A DNA stretch of 41,788 nt, from NCBI RefSeq assembly GCF_000367945.1, contig NZ_KB849179.1:542689-584476 (forward strand), written 5' to 3'. This document shows, one piece after another, positions 8,444-16,197 of the stretch. Numbering within the stretch: position 1 is the stretch's first letter; every line of letters begins with the position of its first letter. The position numbers and the translations under genes are program-made. This stretch comes from Acinetobacter proteolyticus. GTDB lineage: Bacteria; Pseudomonadota; Gammaproteobacteria; Pseudomonadales; Moraxellaceae. Below the pieces are notes generated by a model that saw nothing but the letters and a program-made list of their open reading frames with translations, was not told the DNA's origin and searched no databases.

Positions 8444-9583
8444 ATGATTGAGATTGAATTACAACGTGGCAAATTGGATTTACAGCCCGATGAAAATAGC
8501 CATTGGAAATGGCAGGATTTACTCGGTTTTGCTGAACGAATAAATCCGAAGAGAGCTTTTTTATTTGTCTCAAAAGTCTTGGGGAGACATATTCCAGTCA
8601 GTCCTCAGGTGATGCGCCATGCGTTTACTGATTTAGCCCAACTGATTCCGAGTGATTTGCCAGAGCCAATCTTGGTGATTGGGATGGCAGAAACTGCGGT
8701 GGGACTTGGTGCAGGCGTACATCAAGTCCTGCAAGAACGCTATCCAGATGCGCTGTATGTCACGACGACTCGTCATCCTGTTGAAGGCGCACCGTTATTG
8801 GCTCGCTTTTTAGAAGAACATAGCCATGCACAAGATCAATTGCTGTATGGATCTCCGGATGCTGATATCCAAAAGAAAATTTTAGCCAGCAAAAGTATCG
8901 TATTGGTTGATGATGAAGCTTCTACAGGGAAAACTTTTATCAATTTAGTATCTGCACTACAGGCGGCTGGTTTTGATCAAATTTCCCATATTGTGACGGC
9001 CACTTTGGCGGATTGGTCATCAGGTATTCATATTGCTGGATTAGATTGTCAGTCCGTGGCATTGATGACAGGTAAATGGCAGTGGCAGGATGCCGAAAAT
9101 CCGCCACAGATCAACATGCCTAAAGTCGATACCGTGGCATTTGGTGAGTACGCGACCTTGTCTGAACCGACTTGGGGACGCTTACCGATTCAGGATACTT
9201 CAGCCTATATTCGTTTGCAGGTCGAACCTCAGCAACGGATTTTAGTGTTGGGAAGTGGTGAATATGTCTGGTCTTCATTCTTATTGGCTGAGGATTTGCA
9301 GCGACAGGGTGCAGAGGTAAAATTTAGTGCGATTACCCGCTCACCAATCGCAGTAGGCCATGCAATTCAATCTGCATTGGCTTTTTCAGATAACTATGGT
9401 TTGGGCATTCAGAACTTTGTCTACAATATTAATCCATTAGAGTATGACCGAATCCTCATTACAGTGGAAACCTGTGCTGAGTCAGTCGCCAATAGTTTAT
9501 TAGATGCGATTCCAAATGCTGAAGTCATCAGTGCAGTAGAATTTCCACATCAAACTTTTAATCTGTGTAGTGCTAATGACTAA
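8444..9583 (+). CDS. Phosphoribosyltransferase with C-terminal TRSP domain
   Basis: A 379-residue protein. The N-terminal domain (about 1-230) is a type I phosphoribosyltransferase. ILVIGMAETAVGLG and TTRHPVEGAP come first, then the PRPP-binding loop IVLVDDEASTGKTFIN (about residues 152-167), with adjacent acidic residues followed by the small/Gly residues that hold the pyrophosphate. The C-terminal domain contains SAITRSPIAVG, the motif that names the TRSP domain, and ILVLGSGEYVW before it. The family is known from ter operons and is predicted to act on a base/PRPP pair in making a nucleotide-like product. A 42-base AT-rich gap precedes it, with only a weak ribosome site (TTTAAGAA). It overlaps the HAD gene by 8 bases (ATGACTAA). 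Confidence 0.88.
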   Translation: MIEIELQRGKLDLQPDENSHWKWQDLLGFAERINPKRAFLFVSKVLGRHIPVSPQVMRHAFTDLAQLIPSDLPEPILVIGMAETAVGLGAGVHQVLQERYPDALYVTTTRHPVEGAPLLARFLEEHSHAQDQLLYGSPDADIQKKILASKSIVLVDDEASTGKTFINLVSALQAAGFDQISHIVTATLADWSSGIHIAGLDCQSVALMTGKWQWQDAENPPQINMPKVDTVAFGEYATLSEPTWGRLPIQDTSAYIRLQVEPQQRILVLGSGEYVWSSFLLAEDLQRQGAEVKFSAITRSPIAVGHAIQSALAFSDNYGLGIQNFVYNINPLEYDRILITVETCAESVANSLLDAIPNAEVISAVEFPHQTFNLCSAND

Positions 9584-10397
9584 TTTCTTATTTGATGCGC
9601 AAAATATTGCAACGCCGCTCATGTTGGTTGATCTGGATGATACTTTATTCCAGACCCATCGCCGTATTGTTCCCCAAGCTGACTTTAAAATGGTCACCAC
9701 AGACAAACAGGGACAAGCATTAGCGTATATGAACCCGATTCAGCAGCACTTTGTGCAGTGGTTGTTGCATAGTACACATTTGATTCCCGTCACAGCACGA
9801 AGTGCAGAGGCATTGTCTCGGGTCCATTTACCTTTTCAGTATGGGGCAGTTTGTTCTCATGGCGGCACGGTACTGAATGCAGATTTCAGTGTAAATCTGG
9901 ATTGGCATGCGCAGATGCAAGATGCATTGGCTCCTTATCAAGCGCGGCAACAGGCTTTGATTGAGGTGGTACAGCAGCAGGCGACCCATTTTGGTTCTAT
10001 CCGTACTTGGGTGGTCGAAGAGCAAGGTTTGGGCTTATACGTGGTTGCCAAGCAAAATACCGAAAATGATAATCCCTATGCACCGAATTTTTTACCAGAA
10101 CTATTAAATAGCTTAAGCCCAGCAGTTTTGGATGGGTTCTATTTCCATTTAAATGGCAATAACTTGGCTTTGATTCCAGAACCTGTGAGTAAAGCCAATG
10201 CAGCCCGTTTTTTATTGCAACAGTTTGCGTCTCAACAACGTCCGATTCTCGGTTTTGGCGATAGTTTGTCCGATGTAGAGTTTTTAAATCTCTGTCATTG
10301 GTGGGGCATGCCGAACCACAGTCAATTGAATCGTTGGGTAAAACATAATTTGACGCAGCAATATAAACAAGAAGGATATTATGGCGATTATCAATAA
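9576..10397 (+). CDS. HAD-superfamily phosphatase of the ter biosynthetic module
   Basis: 273 residues from ATG 9576, which overlaps the upstream stop as ATGACTAA; a GTG codon at 9570 is in frame but less likely. HAD motif I is MLVDLDDTLFQTH, with the nucleophilic Asp and the general acid two residues later. Motif II is the Thr in LIPVTARSAEAL, the Lys is in PEPVSKANAARFL, and motif IV is GFGDSLSDVEFL. The arrangement fits the Cof/sucrose-phosphatase-like type with a C2 cap. It should remove phosphate from a small molecule in the cytoplasm, probably the intermediate made by the neighbouring phosphoribosyltransferases. It overlaps the next gene by 17 bases, so expression is likely coupled. The substrate is unknown. 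Confidence 0.88.
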   Translation: MTNFLFDAQNIATPLMLVDLDDTLFQTHRRIVPQADFKMVTTDKQGQALAYMNPIQQHFVQWLLHSTHLIPVTARSAEALSRVHLPFQYGAVCSHGGTVLNADFSVNLDWHAQMQDALAPYQARQQALIEVVQQQATHFGSIRTWVVEEQGLGLYVVAKQNTENDNPYAPNFLPELLNSLSPAVLDGFYFHLNGNNLALIPEPVSKANAARFLLQQFASQQRPILGFGDSLSDVEFLNLCHWWGMPNHSQLNRWVKHNLTQQYKQEGYYGDYQ

Positions 10398-11532
10398 AGA
10401 TAAAGCAAGTGAATTAATTTTAAAACAAGGGTTTAGTGGTAGTTACCAATCGGAACAAGTGACTTTTTTACTTAAACGGACGCATATTGAACCAACCGAT
10501 ACCATCGAAAAAGAACGCCTGATTCAATCGGGCGAAAAGCATTATTCGCAAATGATCAGTTTGGAGAGTGCACCGACCGAACGCCATTTACAGCTGTTTG
10601 AACAGGCCATGCAGCAAGGGCAACAGCGTTTGGCCCAAGAAGTTCAGCAGTTGGCACAAAGCTTGGTTGCACAATTTAAGGAGCCAATTGTATTGGTGAG
10701 CTTTGTACGTGCGGGCGTACCCTTAGGTGTACTGCTTTATCATGCGATACAGGATTTAGGCTGTGACTGTGTACATTATGGCATCAGTATTATTCGAGAC
10801 CGTGGCATCGATTTTGCTGCCTTGGAAACCATTATTGCTAAACATGGACACGAATCGATTGTATTTGTGGATGGTTGGACGGGGAAAGGCGCGATTCGCC
10901 AAGAATTACAACGTAGTTTAGGCGATGATGCTCGTTTTGCAGGGCGACCTTTACCGTTGGTAGTCTTGTCGGATATTGCAGGGTGCGCATGGTTGGCGGC
11001 CAGTGGTGATGATTGGCTGATTCCATCTGGTATTTTGGGTTCGACTATTTCGGGTCTTATTTCCCGCAGTATTTGTGAAGGTGAAACCTTGAGTGCCGAG
11101 GAAATCAATGCCGAGAATATCGATCAATGGCATCGCTGTATCGAATATAGCCATTTAAAAGAATTTGATATTTCGCAGCAGTTTATTCAGCGCATCAACC
11201 AGATTCGCACCCAGCTTAATCCACAACCCAATGCAGTCTGGGCGGAAACTCAACAACAGGCACAACAAGATCAAAGCCAGCAGGTGGTACAGAAACTGGC
11301 TCAAGAATACGACATTCAAAATATTAATCGGATAAAACCGAGTATTGCTGAAGCAACCCGAGCGATTTTAAGACGAGTACCTGATCTGGTCTTGCTTCGC
11401 GATGCTGATGATGCCGATACCCGTTTATTACGTTATTTAACGCAAGTCACAGAGACACCTGTACAAGTAGTCGGTGATCAAATTGCGCCGTATAGAGCGA
11501 TTACATTGATTCAAAAATTGGGGAAAGGATAA
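10381..11532 (+). CDS. StiP-family phosphoribosyltransferase with C-terminal PELOTA-like domain
   Basis: A 383-residue protein. The N-terminal about 260 residues match the StiP/PRTase_1 family of ter clusters: VLVSFVRAGVPLGVLLYHAI, HYGISIIRDRGID and the loop IVFVDGWTGKGAI (about 159-171), which corresponds to the PRPP-binding motif. Database annotation often calls this family 'cysteine protease StiP', but the motifs fit a phosphoribosyltransferase better. The last about 90 residues (ATRAILRRVPDLVLLRD…VVGDQIAPYRAITLIQKL) resemble the PELOTA-type RNA-binding fold reported at this position. AAGGAT lies upstream of ATG 10381, and the start lies 17 bases inside the HAD gene. It is probably a second ribosyl-transfer step in the metabolite pathway. 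A role in RNA binding is an inference from fold only. Confidence 0.85.
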   Translation: MAIINKDKASELILKQGFSGSYQSEQVTFLLKRTHIEPTDTIEKERLIQSGEKHYSQMISLESAPTERHLQLFEQAMQQGQQRLAQEVQQLAQSLVAQFKEPIVLVSFVRAGVPLGVLLYHAIQDLGCDCVHYGISIIRDRGIDFAALETIIAKHGHESIVFVDGWTGKGAIRQELQRSLGDDARFAGRPLPLVVLSDIAGCAWLAASGDDWLIPSGILGSTISGLISRSICEGETLSAEEINAENIDQWHRCIEYSHLKEFDISQQFIQRINQIRTQLNPQPNAVWAETQQQAQQDQSQQVVQKLAQEYDIQNINRIKPSIAEATRAILRRVPDLVLLRDADDADTRLLRYLTQVTETPVQVVGDQIAPYRAITLIQKLGKG

Positions 11533-11536
11533 TTTT

Positions 11537-12418
11537 ATGTTATCTGCATTATCTTTAGGGGCAACATTATATATGCCTGCCACGCGCCCAGATTTATGGG
11601 CTGTGGTGAAGGGTGAAAAATATCCAGAGTTACGCTCTTTGGTGATCTGTCTGGAAGATGCCATCACTGAACAAGAAATTGAGTTTGCCAAACAAAATCT
11701 CAAACTATTGTTACAGCAAATTCAGCAGCAACAACGCCTTGAACAGCATCCTAAAGTGTTTATTCGCCCTCGTCATATTGCAATGGCCGCTGAGTTAGCA
11801 GAATGGCAAGAAATCACCGCTTTGGATGGCATGGTGTTGCCGAAATTTGGTTTAGCCAGTATTGAGCAATGGCTTAGGGTTCTTCCACCAGAACTTCACT
11901 ATATGCCTACGCTTGAAACAGCCGACAGTTTTGATATGGGGCAAATGAAAGAGCTGAGACAAGCCTTGCCAGAATTTCATAAAGTATTGGTGCTTCGGGT
12001 CGGAGGCAATGACTTACTCAATTGTTTGGCTTTGCGCCGCCCAAGTGATATGACCTTATACCAAACACCAATCGGCACACTCATTGCAAATCTAGCAGGT
12101 CAGTTTTTACCTTATGGTTTTGCGCTGAGTGCACCTGTCTGTGAGCATTTTAGTCAGGTGAAATTGTTGCAGGATGAGTTATATCTGGATTTACAGCATG
12201 GCTTATCGGGTAAAACAGTAATTCATCCTGCACAGATCTCGATTGTGCATCAGGCTTATCAGGTCAATGAAATCGAGTTAAAACAAGCGCAGGGTATTTT
12301 ACAGGATGGCAGTAAGGCTGTATTTGCCTGTCATGGCAGTATGCTTGAACCCGCAACTCATCGTCGTTGGGCGGAACGGATTTTAGAACGGGCAAAAGTG
12401 TTTGGGCTAAAAGTATAA
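11537..12418 (+). CDS. CitE/HpcH-like C-C bond lyase of the ter module
   Basis: A 293-residue TIM-barrel protein of the HpcH/HpaI-CitE superfamily: LGATLYMPATRPDLW at the start, LVICLEDAIT with the acidic metal ligand, KVFIRPRH, MVLPKFG, MPTLETADSF with the second acidic ligand, LRVGGNDLL and SGKTVIHPAQISIV near the end. These enzymes cleave or form C-C bonds in acyl-CoA or oxo-acid substrates, using a divalent metal. The ter version is a distinct branch proposed to supply a carbon unit for the nucleoside-like metabolite. The gene starts 4 bases after the StiP gene, with AAAGGATAA as ribosome site, so it closes the overlapping enzyme block. Confidence 0.88.
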   Translation: MLSALSLGATLYMPATRPDLWAVVKGEKYPELRSLVICLEDAITEQEIEFAKQNLKLLLQQIQQQQRLEQHPKVFIRPRHIAMAAELAEWQEITALDGMVLPKFGLASIEQWLRVLPPELHYMPTLETADSFDMGQMKELRQALPEFHKVLVLRVGGNDLLNCLALRRPSDMTLYQTPIGTLIANLAGQFLPYGFALSAPVCEHFSQVKLLQDELYLDLQHGLSGKTVIHPAQISIVHQAYQVNEIELKQAQGILQDGSKAVFACHGSMLEPATHRRWAERILERAKVFGLKV

Positions 12419-12443
12419 AATCAAAAAATTATAGGAATAATCG

Positions 12444-13643
12444 ATGCAACAACTTATTACAGGAGCCAATTTGGCATTGAGCCAGTCACAGTGCCAAGTG
12501 AAAATTAAAACTACATTAGCGGCGCATATCGGTTTAGATGTCACCGCTTATGTCTTGAATGCGCAGGCGAAGGTTCGTGGTGATGCGGATATGATCTTTT
12601 ATGGGCAAAAGCAGACACCGAACCGTAGTGTGGAATTAGTCGAGGCGACAACAAAAGCACCGTATATCGCGCAATTTAATCTGAATACTCAATTGTTCGA
12701 TGCGGATATCAGCAAGCTTGCGATGTGTGCAACGATTGATGGGCAAGGTACAATCAATGCGATTCAAGATATTCAGATTGAATTATGGGAAAACGGACAG
12801 CTCACGGCAACAGCAACGGTAAAAAGTGCTGAAAAGACTGAAAAAGCTCTGATTTTGGCCGAAGTTTATCGTCATAAAGACCAGTGGAAATTCCGCTTCG
12901 TCAATCAGGGTTTTAATGGTGGTTTACAACCGTTAGCCGAACATTTTGGGGTAGAAATTAGTGAGCAAGCGACAACGCCTGAGCCTGCGCCTCAACCTAT
13001 ACCTGCGCCAGCACCACAACCTAAAATTAATTTAAGCAAAATTACCTTAGATAAACGTAATAACCAGATTAATTTACAGAAACAGGCTCACGGTTTTGGT
13101 GAGATTAAAATTAATCTGAATTGGAATCAACGGACTCAACAAGCTCAGACGGGTGGTTTCTTTAAAAAGTTACTCAACCAAAATCAAGGTATTGATCTGG
13201 ATTTGGGGTGCCTATTCGAGATGCAAGATGGTAGCAAATCGGTGATTCAGGCTTTAGGTGATCGATTTGGTGATTTTAACAATTTTCCCTTTATCCAGCT
13301 TTCTGCGGATGACCGAACTGGTGCATTAACAGAGGGTGAGTGGCTTAGGATTAATGGACAGCACTGGTCGCAGATTCGCCGTGTGGTGTTGTTTGCCTTT
13401 ATTTATGAAGGTGTCCCGAACTGGGCTGAAACAGATGCTGTGGTTACGATTTATGTTCCAGATCAACCACCGATTGAAATCCGTTTAACTGAAGGGCAAC
13501 CTTTGGGGATGTGTGGAATTGTAGAGTTAGTGAATCAAGGCGGCAGTATCCAAGTACAACGTCATGTGCGTTATGTACCTGGACATCGGGAGTTGGACCA
13601 AGCCTTTGGTTTTGGTCTGCGCTGGGTTGCAGGCAGTAAATAA
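12444..13643 (+). CDS. terA: Tellurium resistance protein TerA (two TerD-like domains)
   Basis: 399 residues, close to the usual length of TerA. The first TerD-like domain (about 1-175) has the fold signature (GLDVTAYVLNAQAKVRGDADMIFY, EVYRHKDQWKFRFVNQGFNGGL) but lacks the acidic GDNxxGxGDGDDE loop. A Pro/Ala/Gln linker (PAPQPIPAPAPQP, about 180-195) joins it to a second domain containing GIDLDLGCLFEMQDG, ADDRTGALTEGEWLRING, VVLFAFIYEGVPNWAETDA and a terminal FGFGLRWVAGSK. These are the landmarks I recall for plasmid R478 TerA. TerA is cytoplasmic and associates with other Ter proteins; its biochemical activity is unclear. A 26-base gap follows the lyase gene, and AGGAATAATCG precedes the ATG. 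It links the enzyme block to the canonical ter genes. Confidence 0.9.
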   Translation: MQQLITGANLALSQSQCQVKIKTTLAAHIGLDVTAYVLNAQAKVRGDADMIFYGQKQTPNRSVELVEATTKAPYIAQFNLNTQLFDADISKLAMCATIDGQGTINAIQDIQIELWENGQLTATATVKSAEKTEKALILAEVYRHKDQWKFRFVNQGFNGGLQPLAEHFGVEISEQATTPEPAPQPIPAPAPQPKINLSKITLDKRNNQINLQKQAHGFGEIKINLNWNQRTQQAQTGGFFKKLLNQNQGIDLDLGCLFEMQDGSKSVIQALGDRFGDFNNFPFIQLSADDRTGALTEGEWLRINGQHWSQIRRVVLFAFIYEGVPNWAETDAVVTIYVPDQPPIEIRLTEGQPLGMCGIVELVNQGGSIQVQRHVRYVPGHRELDQAFGFGLRWVAGSK

Positions 13644-13657
13644 AGTTGATATTTAAT
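13644..13657 (+). repeat. 14-base sequence shared with the terE leader (copy 1)
   Basis: AGTTGATATTTAAT lies immediately after the terA stop and recurs exactly at 15515-15528, before terE. In this copy TTGATA could serve as a -35 element, but the candidate -10 at 17 bases (TAACAA, 13669-13674) is poor. It may simply be residue of a duplicated terD/terE leader. Confidence 0.7.
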
Positions 13658-13746
13658 CATGTATTAGATAACAACAATTTCGATATCTATGTGGACATTA
13701 TTGAGACCATTGAATTTTAAGTGTTCAAACGAGGAGAAAAAACAAA

Positions 13747-14325
13747 ATGGCAATTAGTTTAAATAAAGGTGGAAATTTATCCCTAAGTAAAACAGATCCA
13801 AATTTAGTTCGCATTTTAATTGGATTGGGCTGGGATGAGCGTGCGACTGATGGCGCAGCATTTGACTTGGATGCGAGTGCATTCTTATTAACCGCGACGG
13901 GTAAAGTACGTGGCGATCACGACTTTATTTTCTACAACCAACTCAGATCTCAAGATGGTTCAGTAGAACACACGGGTGACAACCGTTCAGGTCAAGGTGA
14001 TGGCGATGATGAAACCTTATTGGTCGATCTGTCAAAAGTCTCGCCTGAAATTGAAAAAATTGCGATTACCGTGACCATTCATGATGCACAAGCACGTGGC
14101 CAGAATTTTGGTCAGATTGCCAATGCTTTTATTCGTGTCGTGAATCAAGACACTAATGTCGAAGTGGTTCGTTTTGATTTGGCAGAAGATTATTCAACTG
14201 AAACTGCCATGGTGTTTGGCGAAGTTTATCGCCACAATGGCGAATGGAAATTTAAAGCCGTTGGTCAAGGTTATTCTGGCGGGCTTGCTGCGATGTGCCA
14301 ACAATATGGTATTCAGGTCGGCTAA
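13747..14325 (+). CDS. terD: TerD-family Ca2+-binding protein TerD
   Basis: A 192-residue canonical TerD protein: [68 protein letters not shown] (acidic Ca2+ site), TVTIHDAQARGQNFGQI and the C-terminal EVYRHNGEWKFKAVGQGYSGGL. It is nearly as long as R478 TerD and most similar to it in the segments I recall. TerD proteins bind Ca2+ and are cytoplasmic stress proteins linked to tellurite, phage and colicin tolerance. The GAGGAG at 13731-13736 is a strong ribosome site. The 103-base leader is longer than other gaps in the cluster and may hold a promoter. The choice between the names terD and terE rests on recollection of close paralogs. Confidence 0.9.
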   Translation: MAISLNKGGNLSLSKTDPNLVRILIGLGWDERATDGAAFDLDASAFLLTATGKVRGDHDFIFYNQLRSQDGSVEHTGDNRSGQGDGDDETLLVDLSKVSPEIEKIAITVTIHDAQARGQNFGQIANAFIRVVNQDTNVEVVRFDLAEDYSTETAMVFGEVYRHNGEWKFKAVGQGYSGGLAAMCQQYGIQVG

Positions 14326-14384
14326 GCTTCTCATTTCAACACATAAATGATGAATAGCTAAAAGCTGTTTAGAAAAGGAAAAAA

Positions 14385-15455
14385 ATGAAACATTTTCGTT
14401 TCTCAATTATTTTTACCGTAATCTGTCTAGGGTTATCAGCATGGTGGGGCTTTACGCATGGCCCAAATGCTGGTTTCTCGATGATGCTTAAAGTTTTATT
14501 GATTACGACTGTACTGGCGGTCATGGAAGTATCTCTGTCTTTTGATAATGCTGTTGTCAATGCATCAGTACTCAGAAACTGGGATGAGTTCTGGAAAAAA
14601 CTATTCCTTACCGTCGGGATTTTAGTTGCTGTATTTGGTATGCGTTTAATCTTCCCGTTGTTAATTGTTGGTGTAACCGCTGACATGGGAATGATTGAAG
14701 TTGCGAAACTGGCACTGAATGACCCAAAAACTTATTCAGAAAAGTTACTTGCACACCATGCTGAAATTGCAGCCTTTGGTGGGATGTTCCTGCTGTTGGT
14801 GTTCTTAAACTTCTTGTTTGATGATGGTAAAGATACGCACTGGTTCCATTGGTTGGAAACCCATTTATCGAATCTAGCCAATATTCCTGCGATGTCAGTA
14901 TTCGTATCCCTGATTGCTTTATTGACCATGGCTGCTTTTGTGCCTGAGCAACAAAAACTGATCGTGATTGTCGCAGGGATCTGGGGCATCGTGGTTTATA
15001 TCGGTGTACAGGTACTGGGTCATTTGCTTGAAGGCAGCAGCGAAGATGATGATGCCGATGAAAAACCAGTTACAGGTACTTCAAGTAATATCGTCAAAGC
15101 AGGTATTGGTGGTTTCCTTTACCTCGAAGTATTAGATGCTTCGTTTAGTTTCGATGGTGTGATTGGTGCATTTGCGATCACAAGTGATGTGGTTGTGATT
15201 ATGCTCGGTCTGGCCATTGGTGCAATGTTTGTCCGTTCTATGACGATTTATTTAGTTGAGAAAGGCACACTAGAAGCATTTATCTATCTCGAGCATGGCG
15301 CACATTATGCGATTGGTGCTTTAGCTGCAATTATGCTTTATACAGGAACAGGTGGTCATGTGCCTGAAGTTGTAACGGGCTTGATTGGTATTGCATTCAT
15401 CATTTGGGCTGTATTATCTTCGATTGCTTACAGTAAACAACAAACACAAGCTTGA
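14385..15455 (+). CDS. DUF475 / TerC-superfamily integral membrane protein
   Basis: A 356-residue, very hydrophobic protein with about nine predicted membrane segments (e.g. about residues 5-22, 27-45, 68-88, 125-145, 165-182, 190-208). Membrane acidic motifs EVSLSFDNAVVNASVL (about 47-62) and LEVLDASFSFDGVIGAF (about 246-262) are the two pseudo-symmetric signatures of the DUF475 branch of the TerC superfamily. An acidic cytoplasmic loop (SSEDDDADEKP) separates the halves. TerC-type proteins are thought to move or sense divalent metal ions and to anchor Ter proteins at the inner membrane. It occupies the position of terC between terD and terE. A ribosome site AGAAAAGGA precedes the ATG. The transported ion is unknown. 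Confidence 0.9.
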   Translation: MKHFRFSIIFTVICLGLSAWWGFTHGPNAGFSMMLKVLLITTVLAVMEVSLSFDNAVVNASVLRNWDEFWKKLFLTVGILVAVFGMRLIFPLLIVGVTADMGMIEVAKLALNDPKTYSEKLLAHHAEIAAFGGMFLLLVFLNFLFDDGKDTHWFHWLETHLSNLANIPAMSVFVSLIALLTMAAFVPEQQKLIVIVAGIWGIVVYIGVQVLGHLLEGSSEDDDADEKPVTGTSSNIVKAGIGGFLYLEVLDASFSFDGVIGAFAITSDVVVIMLGLAIGAMFVRSMTIYLVEKGTLEAFIYLEHGAHYAIGALAAIMLYTGTGGHVPEVVTGLIGIAFIIWAVLSSIAYSKQQTQA

Positions 15456-15463
15456 TAAAAATG

Positions 15464-15493
15464 CATGGATACATCATTTATATGATGTCCATG
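15464..15493 (+). other. Stem-loop in the terC-like/terE intergenic gap
   Basis: CATGGA, a TA bulge, CATCAT, loop TTAT, then ATGATG and TCCATG form a 12-pair stem with one bulge. No U-run follows, so it is unlikely to be an intrinsic terminator. It could protect or cleave the transcript and so adjust the ratio of the abundant TerE to the membrane protein. Confidence 0.6.
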
Positions 15494-15514
15494 ATCCAAA
15501 TGAAATAAACAATG

Positions 15515-15528
15515 AGTTGATATTTAAT
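15515..15528 (+). repeat. 14-base sequence shared with the terD leader (copy 2)
   Basis: Exact copy of 13644-13657 (AGTTGATATTTAAT). Here it runs directly into the AAGGAG ribosome site of terE, so it cannot act as a -35 element for terE. That argues for common ancestry of the leaders or for an mRNA-level role rather than a promoter. Confidence 0.7.
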
Positions 15529-15542
15529 AAGGAGAAACTCGA

Positions 15543-16118
15543 ATGGCAATTAGTTTAACCAAAGGCGGCAACGTTAGCTTAACCAAAGAAGCGCCTGGCA
15601 TTACAAAAACAACTGTTGGTTTAGGTTGGAATCCACGCGTGACTGATGGTGCTGCATTTGACCTTGATGCGATTGCATTTTTAGTCAATGAAGGTGGTAA
15701 GGTTCGTGCTGACAATGACTTTATTTTCTTTAATAACTTAAAGTCATCTGATGGTTCTGTAGTTCACAATGGCGATAACCGTACAGGTGAAGGCGATGGT
15801 GATGACGAAACCTTAAGTATCGATTTAAGCAAAGTTCCTGCTGACGTTGCAAAAGTAATCTTTGCGGTTACGATTTATGATGGTCAAACCCGTAACCAAA
15901 ACTTTGGTCAAGTTGCGAATGCCTATATTCGTGTAATTAACGATGCGGGTGGTACTGAAATTGCACGTTATGACTTGTCTGAAGACAGCAGCACTGAAAC
16001 TGCAATGATCTTTGGTGAACTTTATAAACACGGTAGCGAGTGGAAATTCCGCGCAATCGGTCAAGGTTTTGCTGGTGGCTTAGGGCCATTAGCGGCTTCT
16101 TATGGTGTTTCTGTTTAA
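15543..16118 (+). CDS. terE: TerD-family Ca2+-binding protein TerE
   Basis: A 191-residue canonical TerD-domain protein: [68 protein letters not shown] and a C-terminal [31 protein letters not shown] and DLSKVPADV match what I recall of R478 TerE rather than TerD. It has an optimal ribosome site (AAGGAG at 15529-15534) and an intrinsic terminator directly downstream, so it is likely one of the most highly expressed genes of the cluster. Its function, like that of TerD, is Ca2+ binding as part of the Ter complex. Confidence 0.9.
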   Translation: MAISLTKGGNVSLTKEAPGITKTTVGLGWNPRVTDGAAFDLDAIAFLVNEGGKVRADNDFIFFNNLKSSDGSVVHNGDNRTGEGDGDDETLSIDLSKVPADVAKVIFAVTIYDGQTRNQNFGQVANAYIRVINDAGGTEIARYDLSEDSSTETAMIFGELYKHGSEWKFRAIGQGFAGGLGPLAASYGVSV

Positions 16119-16128
16119 GATGCCTGTG

Positions 16129-16159
16129 GAAGATAGTGTTTAGGCACTATCTTCTTTTT
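16129..16159 (+). terminator. Intrinsic terminator/attenuator between terE and terF
   Basis: GAAGATAGTG and CACTATCTTC form a perfect 10-base-pair stem with a 6-base loop (TTTAGG), followed by TTTTT. All downstream genes are on the same strand, and only about 38 bases remain before terF, so partial read-through is probable. Confidence 0.85.
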
Positions 16160-16197
16160 CGATATTTATAAATGATAAAAATAGGTTATTCCTTAAT

